DNA of 64,000 bases from Catellatospora sp. IY07-71 (GTDB taxonomy: Bacteria > Actinomycetota > Actinomycetes > Mycobacteriales > Micromonosporaceae): positions 3,773,501 to 3,837,500 of the forward strand of contig NZ_AP023360.1 of NCBI RefSeq assembly GCF_018326265.1. Direction: 5' to 3'. The notes under the pieces were generated by a model. The model was given only the letters and a program-made list of their open reading frames with translations. It had not been told where the DNA came from and did no database searches. Every line of letters begins with the position of its first letter. Positions within the stretch are counted from its first letter, which is position 1. The translations under genes and the position numbers were made by a program. Below, piece after piece: positions 50,463 through 58,524 of the stretch.

Positions 50463-51545
50463 GTGACGCTCGCGCCCGCGCCGACGCCGCTGGCCGCGCG
50501 GATCGACGCGGTGCTGGCCGGGTTCGTGGACGGGCAGCGGCTGCTGTGGCCCGATGAGGACCTGCGGCCGATGCTGGATTCGCTGCGGCGGTTCATCCTG
50601 AGCGGCGGGAAGCGGCTGCGGCCGGCGTTCTGCTACTGGGCTTGGCGCGGCACGGCCGCCCCGGCGGAGCGGGCCGACGACCAGCGCGCGGTGACCGCGG
50701 GCGCGGCGCTGGAGCTGTTCCACTGCTTCGCGCTGATCCACGACGACCTGATCGACGACGGCACCCGCCGCCGGGGCGCGCCGTCGCTGCACGAGGAGTT
50801 CGCGGCGGCGCACGCGCGGCACGGCTGGCGCGGCGACGCGCGGGCGTTCGGGCGCAACACCGCGCTGCTCTGCGGTGACCTGTGCGCGATGTGGGCCGAG
50901 GAGCTGCTGGCCGGGTGCCCGGTGGAGCCGGTGCGGCTGGGCCAGGCGCGGCGACTGTTCGCGGTGATGCGCACCGAGGCGGTGGCGGGGGAGTACCTGG
51001 AGGTCGTCGCGCAGGCGATGGCCGACTTCGGGCCGGGCGCACCGGCCCGCGCGGCGCGGGTGGTGCAGCTCAAGACCGGCCGCTACTCGGTGGTGCGGCC
51101 GCTGCAGATCGGGGCGACGCTGGCCGGGGCGCCGGACGCGGTGCTCGACGGGCTGGCCGCGTACGGCGAGCCGCTGGGCGAGGCGTTCCAGCTGCGCGAC
51201 GACGTGCTGGGGGTGTTCGGGGACCCGGCACGCACGGGCAAGTCCACCCTGGACGACCTGCGCCAGGGCAAGCCGACGCAGCTGCTGGCGGAGGCGTACG
51301 CGCGCGCCGATGTGCGGTCGCGTGCGGTGCTGTCGGCGCACGTGGGGGATCCGCAGCTGGACGAGCCGGGGGCACGGCTGGTGCGGGAGGTGGTGGCCGG
51401 CAGCGGGGCGCTGGCGGCGGTGGAGGAGCGGATCGCGGCCGCGCGAGCGGAGTCGCTGCGTGCGCTGGACTTCCTGGATCTCGCGCCGGACGCGCGGCAG
51501 GCGCTGGCGGGGCTGGCGGAGTTCGTGGCGAGCAGATCGGCCTGA
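50463..51545 (+). CDS. Polyprenyl diphosphate synthase
   Basis: A 360-residue trans-isoprenyl diphosphate synthase: SGGKRLRPAFCYWAWRG near the start, the first Asp-rich motif ALIHDDLIDDGTRRRG and the second AFQLRDDVLGVFGDPARTGK, followed by GKPTQLLAEAYAR. It condenses isopentenyl diphosphate units to a C15-C40-like chain; the length cannot be read reliably here. It is placed after the ebo-like genes and probably supplies the prenyl donor for the UbiA enzyme. GTG 50463 begins just before the family N-terminus after a G-rich stretch; an earlier in-frame start 48 codons up crosses the hairpins. Confidence 0.9.
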   Translation: MTLAPAPTPLAARIDAVLAGFVDGQRLLWPDEDLRPMLDSLRRFILSGGKRLRPAFCYWAWRGTAAPAERADDQRAVTAGAALELFHCFALIHDDLIDDGTRRRGAPSLHEEFAAAHARHGWRGDARAFGRNTALLCGDLCAMWAEELLAGCPVEPVRLGQARRLFAVMRTEAVAGEYLEVVAQAMADFGPGAPARAARVVQLKTGRYSVVRPLQIGATLAGAPDAVLDGLAAYGEPLGEAFQLRDDVLGVFGDPARTGKSTLDDLRQGKPTQLLAEAYARADVRSRAVLSAHVGDPQLDEPGARLVREVVAGSGALAAVEERIAAARAESLRALDFLDLAPDARQALAGLAEFVASRSA

Positions 51546-51624
51546 GGCAACAGGATCGCTCAGAAATCCACTGAGCCCACCAATTTCCATATAAACAGTG
51601 ACATGTCTTAAGCTGATCTTCCTC

Positions 51625-51638
51625 TATCCTATAGGATA
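51625..51638. promoter_or_regulatory. Perfect TATCCTATAGGATA palindrome upstream of the GH95-like gene
   Basis: A 14-bp perfect palindrome 64 bases before the start codon, in an AT-rich stretch. The same core TCCTATAGGA is at 43433-43442. It looks like a dimeric repressor site. Confidence 0.65.
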
Positions 51639-51701
51639 TTTCATACACGGTCTCGTAACAGGCCGGAAACTCTGCCCCCATCTCGCGGAGGTCATACCCC
51701 C

Positions 51702-54700
51702 ATGAACCTCAGCAAGTCGTTACGACTGGCCCTGGCGGCGCTCGTCGCCGCGGGCCTGGGCGCGGCAGCCCCCGCCGCACCCGCCCTGGCGTCGCCGACC
51801 GACGCCGCGTTCAACAGCTCCACCGGCGCGTTCAACGTCAACTACGCCGGATACCTGTCCAAGCACGACATCGTCTACAACCGCCCGAACACGAACCCGC
51901 TGCACGGCCTGACGGTCGGCAACGGCAAGACCGGTGCCATGGTCTGGGCGAACAACGGGATCACCGCCCAGGTGTCCGGCGTGGACCTGTCGCAGCAGTC
52001 GGCCTTCGCCGCCGGCCTGCTCAACTTCAACACCAGCCCGGCCCTGGACTCCGGCTCCAGCGCCTTCCAGCAGCGCCTGTCGCTCTACGACGGCACGCTG
52101 ACCACGAAGTACGACAGCAACCGCACCGTCACCATGATGGGCTCGCCCGGCTCCGAGGTGATGGGCATCCACGTCGACGACACCCGTGGCGGGGTGTCGA
52201 GTGCGACGCTGGAGCTGAGCCTGTGGGACCCGAACGGGGTCGGCAACAGCGCCGACGTGCCCGACCTGACCACCTGGCGCACCGTGTCCACCGGCAGCGA
52301 CTCCTCCGCCGCGTGGTTCAGCCGGGGCCAGGCCGACCCGAACAACTTCGGCTACACCTTCGCCGCCACGGTCGAGGGCGCGTCGTACACGGCGTCGGTG
52401 GTCAACGGGACGCGGGTGCGGCTGAGCATCACGCCGACGTCGAGCTACACCATCTGGTTCACCGCGGCCAGCCGGATCAACTCCCCGAACCTCGACTCGG
52501 TCGCCCAGGCCAAGAGCCAGCTGAACGCGGCGAAGTCCACGGGCTACAGCACCACGTTCACGAACTACAAGAACTGGTGGCACAACTTCTGGGCGAAGTC
52601 GTTCGTGCAGTACTCGAACTCCAACGGCGAGGCCGACTACCTGGAGAACGTGTACTACCTGTCCACGTACATGATCGCGGCGGGCGGGTTCGGCAACTAC
52701 CCGGTGCACTTCATCAACGGCGTGTTCCGGGCGACCGGCGACCAGACCAAGTGGAGCAACGGGTACTGGTACTGGAACCAGCGCGACGTCTACAACTCGT
52801 TCCTGGCCAGCAACCACGCCGACATGATGGCGGTGTTCAACCGGCTCTACAGCCGCAACTACGCCGCGCTGAAGGCGTACACGCAGACCAGGTACGGCAC
52901 CGACTCGCTGTGGGTGCCGGAGACGATGGGCTGGGACGGCAACGCCCGCGGCACCATCAACAGCGACTACGTCAACGACATCTACTCCACCGGCACCGAA
53001 GCCGCCTACAACATGTACCTGCAGTACCGGTACACCAACGACACCGCGTACCTGCAGAACACGGTGTATCCGTACATGAAGGACGCCCTGCGCTTCTACC
53101 AGAACCGGTTCCAGCTGATCAACGGCAAGTACCAGATGGTCAACAGCAACGCGCACGAGACCTACTGGGACGTGCGCAACGCGATCACGGACCTGGCCGC
53201 GGTGCGGCTGCTGGCCCCGCTGACCATCCAGGTCAGCACGCAGCTCGGCCTGGACAGCGGGCTGCGCGCCGGCTGGCAGAACCTGGTCGACAACCTGTGG
53301 CCGTACCAGGTCTCCAACAACGCCTGGCTCCCGCACGACCCGCCGTCTTCGCAGGTGCGCAACGGTGAGAACGTGTCGGCCGAGCTGATCTGGCCGTACG
53401 ACCGCACCGGCATCGGTTACCCCGACTACAACACCGCGGTGAACACCTGGAACGTGCGGCCCAACCCGTACGCCAACGTGTGGGCCAACGACCACGCGCA
53501 GGCCGCCCGGCTCGGTATGGGTGACCAGGCGTTCAACGGCATGAAGCTGATGCTGCAGCGCTACCAGAACTACCCCAACGGCATGACCAACAACACCAAC
53601 GGGGTGTTCGAGTACCTGGGCATCCACCTGGTCGCCATGAACGAGTCGCTGATGCAGAGCTACAACGACAAGATCAGGGTGTTCCCGGCGGTGCCGAGCG
53701 ACTCGTCGTTCGTCGGCAGGTTCACCCTGCTGGCCAAGGACGGCTTCCTGGTCAGCTCGGAGCGCGAGGCCGGCGAGATCAAGTACGTGGGCCTGCGCAG
53801 CCAGTTCGGCAAGAACGCCACCGTGGTCAACCCGTGGGGCACCCAGCAGGTCCGGGTGCGCCGCACCAGTGACAACGCGATCATCACCACGTCCAGCGCG
53901 GCGGAGATCAGCTTCGCCACCGCCGCGAACACGGTGTACGTGGTCGAGCGCACCGCCAAGCCGCTGGCCAACTACACCGCGGCCACGCTGACCGGCACGC
54001 AGAACAACGACGCCAAGTCGCTGCGCAACACCGCCTCGACGCTGGGCCTGGGCACCGGCGGCGGGGGCGGGCTGGTCAACAACACCGAGCTCAGCTACGA
54101 CGCCGGGTGGTACCACACCACCGGCCGGGGCTACGGCGACTACAACGACGACACCCACCACACCAACACCGTCAACGCCGCGGCCAGCTACACCTTCACC
54201 GGCACCGGCATCGAGTACCTGTCCGAGCGGTTCAGCGACATGGGCAACGTCGACGTGTACCTGGACAACGTGTTCCAGGCCAACGTCAACCTGAACGTGT
54301 CCGGCGCGCGGCAGGCGCAGGTGGTGGTCTGGTCGAAGACCGGCCTGACCAACGCGCAGCACACCATCCGCATCGTCAACAAGACCACCTCGGTGGCGAT
54401 CGTGGACGCGCTGCGTATCACCACCGGCGGCACCCCGCAGCCCACGGGCTACGTGGCACTGCGGGCCCTGGCCAACGGCCAGTACGTGACGGCGGCCAAC
54501 GCCACCACGGCGCTGATCGCCAACTCGACCACGACCGGCACCGCCCAGCAGTTCGAGGTGGTCGACCGGGGTGGCGGCAACATCGCGCTGCGGGCCCGCA
54601 GCAACGGCCAGTTCGTCTGCGCCGAGAACGCGGGCGCCAACCCGCTGCTGGCCAACCGCGCCACGGCCGGTTCCTGGGAGACGTTCGCGCTGGTCCGCAA

Positions 54701-54836
54701 CTCCGACAACACGGTGAGCCTCCGGGCCACGGTCAACAACCTGTACGTGGTGGCCGAGAACGCAGGAGCGGGCTCGCTCATCGCCAACCGCACGGCCATC
54801 GGGCCGTGGGAGAAGTTCGACATGATCACACTCTGA
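51702..54836 (+). CDS. Secreted GH95-like glycosidase with carbohydrate-binding modules
   Basis: A 1044-residue secreted enzyme. After a signal peptide (1-31) comes a beta-sandwich with LHGLTVGNGKTGAMVWANNG, matching the start of GH95 (fucosidase/galactosidase) proteins, then an (alpha/alpha)6 barrel (about 270-680) with YWYWNQRDVYNSFLASNHAD, WVPETMGWDGNARG and NSNAHETYWDVRNA. Next is a jelly-roll module (about 790-910, YTFTGTGIEYLSERFSDMGN) and a three-repeat fascin-like trefoil (about 920-1044). GGAGGT lies before the ATG. The linkage cleaved is uncertain. The trefoil is shared at DNA level with the gene at 60809. Confidence 0.85.
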   Translation: MNLSKSLRLALAALVAAGLGAAAPAAPALASPTDAAFNSSTGAFNVNYAGYLSKHDIVYNRPNTNPLHGLTVGNGKTGAMVWANNGITAQVSGVDLSQQSAFAAGLLNFNTSPALDSGSSAFQQRLSLYDGTLTTKYDSNRTVTMMGSPGSEVMGIHVDDTRGGVSSATLELSLWDPNGVGNSADVPDLTTWRTVSTGSDSSAAWFSRGQADPNNFGYTFAATVEGASYTASVVNGTRVRLSITPTSSYTIWFTAASRINSPNLDSVAQAKSQLNAAKSTGYSTTFTNYKNWWHNFWAKSFVQYSNSNGEADYLENVYYLSTYMIAAGGFGNYPVHFINGVFRATGDQTKWSNGYWYWNQRDVYNSFLASNHADMMAVFNRLYSRNYAALKAYTQTRYGTDSLWVPETMGWDGNARGTINSDYVNDIYSTGTEAAYNMYLQYRYTNDTAYLQNTVYPYMKDALRFYQNRFQLINGKYQMVNSNAHETYWDVRNAITDLAAVRLLAPLTIQVSTQLGLDSGLRAGWQNLVDNLWPYQVSNNAWLPHDPPSSQVRNGENVSAELIWPYDRTGIGYPDYNTAVNTWNVRPNPYANVWANDHAQAARLGMGDQAFNGMKLMLQRYQNYPNGMTNNTNGVFEYLGIHLVAMNESLMQSYNDKIRVFPAVPSDSSFVGRFTLLAKDGFLVSSEREAGEIKYVGLRSQFGKNATVVNPWGTQQVRVRRTSDNAIITTSSAAEISFATAANTVYVVERTAKPLANYTAATLTGTQNNDAKSLRNTASTLGLGTGGGGGLVNNTELSYDAGWYHTTGRGYGDYNDDTHHTNTVNAAASYTFTGTGIEYLSERFSDMGNVDVYLDNVFQANVNLNVSGARQAQVVVWSKTGLTNAQHTIRIVNKTTSVAIVDALRITTGGTPQPTGYVALRALANGQYVTAANATTALIANSTTTGTAQQFEVVDRGGGNIALRARSNGQFVCAENAGANPLLANRATAGSWETFALVRNSDNTVSLRATVNNLYVVAENAGAGSLIANRTAIGPWEKFDMITL

Positions 54837-54840
54837 TTCG

Positions 54841-54872
54841 TGCGGGGGGCCGCGTCCGTCCGGCCCCCCGCA
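54841..54872 (+). terminator. Terminator after the GH95-like gene
   Basis: TGCGGGGGGCCG pairs perfectly with CGGCCCCCCGCA around eight bases, directly after the stop codon. The remaining gap up to 55160 contains no recognisable feature besides the GGAG before the next start. Confidence 0.8.
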
Positions 54873-55160
54873 CCGCCACCTCGGAGCCGGTCATTCGGCG
54901 ACCCGGCTCCGGACCGACCGTCCGGGCTCCGCGGCACGACCGCGGCGGCCCGGTGGCCCGGCCGGGCACCAGCGTCCCGCCTCCACGGGCGGCCGCGGGC
55001 ACGTGCCGGGTCCTCGACCCCGAGGGAACGCGTCATGGCCGCACCCGTCGCCGAAGCACCACGCCCTGCGCCGCGCCCGCGGTGGCAGGTCGGCCGATGG
55101 GCCGTGCGCACCCCCGAGGTCGCCCGCCCGATCCCCGCCGACCCCCACCGGAGCGTCGTC

Positions 55161-58100
55161 ATGCCACGAAGTCCCCGCCCCCGCCTCGCCGCGGGCCTGG
55201 CCATGCTGCTGCTCGCCAGCCTCACGGCCGGCGCCGTCAGCGTCACCGCCGCACCCGCCCCGGCGGCCGCCGCGCCGCCCCCGACCAGCAGCTTCGAGAA
55301 GGTGAAGCTGGACGGCGGGCTGTCCATGGGCGAGCCGATCGAGCTGTCCGTGCTGCCCGACGGCAAGGTCCTCTACATCAACCGGGGCACCAGCTCCGGC
55401 GGCGGCCAGGTGCGCCTGTTCAACCCGGCCACCAACTCGACCACCGTGGCGCTGACCCTGCAGCTCGACGCCCGGTTCGAGGACGGGCTGATCGGCATCA
55501 CGCTGCACCCGCAGTTCGCCACGAACCGCTGGGTGTACCTGTTCTACTCGCCGGTGGCCACGCCGCTGGTCAACCGGATCAGCCGGTTCACCTTCAACAC
55601 GAGCACGCTGGTGCTGGACGCGGCCAGCGAGACCAAGCTCATCGAGTGGCCCACCGAGCGGCGGCTGTGCTGCCACTCCGCGGGCTCGATGAGCTGGGAC
55701 TCCAACGGCAACCTCTACTTCGCGGTGGGCGACAACACCAACTCCGGCGGCGACTCGGCGGGCATGGCCCCGATCGACGAGCGGACCAGCCGGGACGCGC
55801 AGTACGACGCGCAGCGCACCTCGGGCAACACCAACGACCTGCGCGGCAAGATCAACCGGATCCACCCGGAGAACAACGGGACCTACACCATCCCGGCGGG
55901 CAACCTGTTCGCCCAGGGCACCGCGAACACGCGCCCCGAGATCTACATCATGGGCGTACGCAACCCGTACCGCATCTGGGTCGACAAGCAGGCGAACAAC
56001 ACCCTCTACTGGGGCGAGGTCGGCCCGGACGCCGGCGCGACCATCCCCAACCGGGGCCCGGCCGCCTACGACGAGTACAACCGCGCCAGCGGCCCCGGCA
56101 ACTACGGCTGGCCCTACTGCGGCGGCCCGAACGTCGCCTACAACGACTGGGACTTCGCCGCCAACGCGCCGCGCGGCTGGTTCCCGTGCGGCGGGAGCAT
56201 CGGCCCGGTCAACAACTCGCCGCGCAACACCGGCCTGCAGCAGCTCCCGGCGACCAAGGGCGCGCTGGTGTGGGAGCAGCACGGCGGCAGCGTCGACTGG
56301 CCCGCGCTGGACAACCCCGGCGGCTGCGGCTCGCCCAACCACGCCGAGGTCTACCACTACAACCCGAACCTGGTCTCGGACGTCAAGTGGCCGCAGTACT
56401 ACGACAACAAGCTGATCATCACCGAGTACTGCCGTAACTGGATCAAGGAGGTGCAGTTCAGCAACGGCAACGCGGCCACCGGCAACCCGACGATCATCGA
56501 GCCGGTCGTCTCGGGCATGCAACTGGTGCACCCGATCGACATGGAGTTCGGCCCGGACGGCTCGCTCTACCTGCTGGAGTACGGCAACGGCTACTTCTCC
56601 GGCGACGTCGCGGCGGGCCTGTACAAAATCAACTACGTGGCCGGCGGGCGCTCGCCCATCGCCGTGGCCACGGCCAACCGGGACAACGGCCTCGCGCCGC
56701 TCGCGGTGACCTTCTCCAGCGCGGGCAGCAGCGACCCCGACGGCGACCCGCTGACCTACGCCTGGGACTTCGACAACAACGGCACCACGGACTCGACCGC
56801 GGCGAACCCGTCGTACACGTACACCACCGTCGGCGACAAGCGCGCCCGGCTGACCGTCAACGACGGCACCGGCCGCTCCGGCACGACCGTGCTGCCCATC
56901 GTGGTCGGCAACAACCGTCCGGTGACCACCGTCGGTTCGATACCCAACGGCGGCGTCTACGGCTGGGGCGACGACATCACCGCCACGGCGTCCTCCACCG
57001 ACGCGCAGGACGGCACCATCGCCTGCGGCAACGTGGTGGTCCGGGTCGCGCTGGGCCACCAGGAGCACGCACACGAGGAGGGCCAGGGCACCGGCTGCGG
57101 CTTCACCTTCAACACCGGCCCGATCCACGCCGGGCTCGACGCGGTGCAGTTCTTCGTGGTGCGCGGCAGCTACACCGACCGCGGCGCCACCGGCACCGTG
57201 CCGCTGACCGGCGAGCAGCAGCTCACCCTGTGGCCCAAGCAGTGGCAGGCCGAGCACTACGTGACCCTCAACGGGCCGCGCGTGGTCGCCCAGGCCGCCG
57301 CCGAGGGCGGGCAGCGGCTCGGCGACATCCAGAACGGCGAGTCGGTCCGGCACCACGCGGTCAGCCTGAAGGGCATCACCAGCGTCAAGGCCCGGGTCTC
57401 CTCGGCCAACGCGGGCGGCGTGCTGTCCTTCCGGTACGACTCGACGAGCGGCCCGGAGGTAGCCAGGATCACCGTGCCGAGCACCGGCGGCTGGGACAAC
57501 TACACCGAGATCACCGCTCCGGTGACGAAGCCCGACGACGGCACGCACGACCTGTACCTGGTGTTCACCGGCTCGGGCACCGGCGCGCTGTACGACGTGG
57601 ACAGCTACACGTTCGTCGGCAGCGGCGTCGGCACCACCCCGCCGGGCGGCGGCAGCGACCTGGCCCAGGGCCGCCCGGTCACCGTGTCCAGCACCGAGGC
57701 CGGGGCCAACGTCGCGGCCAACGCGGTGGACGGCAACTCGGCCACGCGCTGGAGCAGCCTGTACAGCGACCCGCAGTGGATCACCGTGGACCTGGGTGCG
57801 TCGTACGCCATCAACCGGGTCCGCCTCAACTGGGAGGCCGCCTACGCACGGGCCTACCAGGTGCAGGTGTCCAGCGACAACAGCAACTGGACCTCGGTGT
57901 TCTCCACCGCGACCGGCGACGGCGGGGTCGACGACCTCAACGTCACCGGCACCGGCCGCTACGTGCGCATGAACGGCACGCAGCGGGCCACCCAGTGGGG
58001 CTACTCGCTGTTCGACCTGAACGTCTACGGCACCCCGGCGGGCGGCAGCACGCTGCTGTCGCGCGGCCGCCCGGTCACCGTGTCCAGCACCGAGGCCGGG

Positions 58101-58433
58101 GCGAACGTCGCGGCCAACGCGGTGGACGGCAACTCGGCCACCCGCTGGAGCAGCCTGTACAGCGACCCGCAGTGGATCACCGTGGACCTCGGCCAGCACC
58201 GGTCGATCAGCCGCGTGGTCCTGAACTGGGAGGCCGCGTACGCCACCGCCTATCAGGTGCAGGTCTCCACCGACAACAGCAACTGGACCACGGTCTCGTC
58301 CACCACCACCGGCAACGGCGGCACCGACGACCTCACGGTCTCCGGCAACGGCCGCTACGTGCGGGTCAACGGCACGGCGCGGGCCACCCAGTGGGGCTAC
58401 TCGCTCTGGGAGTTCGACGTCTACGGGTCCTGA
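55161..58433 (+). CDS. Secreted GSDH (PQQ-type sugar dehydrogenase) with PKD and discoidin modules
   Basis: A 1090-residue secreted protein. After the signal peptide (1-38) comes a six-bladed glucose/sorbosone-dehydrogenase propeller (about 45-495): GEPIELSVLPDGKVLYINRG, EDGLIGITLHPQFATNRWVY, TSGNTNDLRGKINRIHPENN and NYGWPYCGG. Then a PKD domain (about 510-590, DPDGDPLTYAWDFDNNG), a CBM6-like module and two F5/8-type discoidin domains whose DNA is nearly identical. The propeller oxidises sugars using PQQ in characterised relatives. ATG 55161 opens on the signal peptide; an earlier in-frame ATG at 55035 adds an unlikely leader. Confidence 0.88.
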   Translation: MPRSPRPRLAAGLAMLLLASLTAGAVSVTAAPAPAAAAPPPTSSFEKVKLDGGLSMGEPIELSVLPDGKVLYINRGTSSGGGQVRLFNPATNSTTVALTLQLDARFEDGLIGITLHPQFATNRWVYLFYSPVATPLVNRISRFTFNTSTLVLDAASETKLIEWPTERRLCCHSAGSMSWDSNGNLYFAVGDNTNSGGDSAGMAPIDERTSRDAQYDAQRTSGNTNDLRGKINRIHPENNGTYTIPAGNLFAQGTANTRPEIYIMGVRNPYRIWVDKQANNTLYWGEVGPDAGATIPNRGPAAYDEYNRASGPGNYGWPYCGGPNVAYNDWDFAANAPRGWFPCGGSIGPVNNSPRNTGLQQLPATKGALVWEQHGGSVDWPALDNPGGCGSPNHAEVYHYNPNLVSDVKWPQYYDNKLIITEYCRNWIKEVQFSNGNAATGNPTIIEPVVSGMQLVHPIDMEFGPDGSLYLLEYGNGYFSGDVAAGLYKINYVAGGRSPIAVATANRDNGLAPLAVTFSSAGSSDPDGDPLTYAWDFDNNGTTDSTAANPSYTYTTVGDKRARLTVNDGTGRSGTTVLPIVVGNNRPVTTVGSIPNGGVYGWGDDITATASSTDAQDGTIACGNVVVRVALGHQEHAHEEGQGTGCGFTFNTGPIHAGLDAVQFFVVRGSYTDRGATGTVPLTGEQQLTLWPKQWQAEHYVTLNGPRVVAQAAAEGGQRLGDIQNGESVRHHAVSLKGITSVKARVSSANAGGVLSFRYDSTSGPEVARITVPSTGGWDNYTEITAPVTKPDDGTHDLYLVFTGSGTGALYDVDSYTFVGSGVGTTPPGGGSDLAQGRPVTVSSTEAGANVAANAVDGNSATRWSSLYSDPQWITVDLGASYAINRVRLNWEAAYARAYQVQVSSDNSNWTSVFSTATGDGGVDDLNVTGTGRYVRMNGTQRATQWGYSLFDLNVYGTPAGGSTLLSRGRPVTVSSTEAGANVAANAVDGNSATRWSSLYSDPQWITVDLGQHRSISRVVLNWEAAYATAYQVQVSTDNSNWTTVSSTTTGNGGTDDLTVSGNGRYVRVNGTARATQWGYSLWEFDVYGS
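57671..58196 (+). repeat. Near-identical discoidin-domain direct repeat, 396-bp period
   Basis: The block starting CCGCCCGGTCACCGTGTCCA at 57671 recurs at 58067 with only a few differences over about 130 bases. It lies within one gene and encodes the first part of each discoidin domain; the offset is 132 codons, so the reading frame is kept. Confidence 0.85.
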
Positions 58434-58439
58434 CCCGGC

Positions 58440-58472
58440 GCGGGGAGGCGGTGCTGGCGGCCGCCTCCCCGC
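58440..58472 (+). terminator. Hairpin after the first GSDH gene
   Basis: GCGGGGAGGCGG pairs with CCGCCTCCCCGC around nine bases, just after the stop codon. Confidence 0.7.
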
Positions 58473-58524
58473 CATCGCGCAGGCACCACCTCCCGACCTG
58501 GACCACCCGATCCAAGGAGCACTG

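Noticed and set aside
51720-54362. A minus-strand open frame of 880 codons opposite the GH95-like gene
   Set aside because: Composition typical of GC-driven shadow frames; no start signal.
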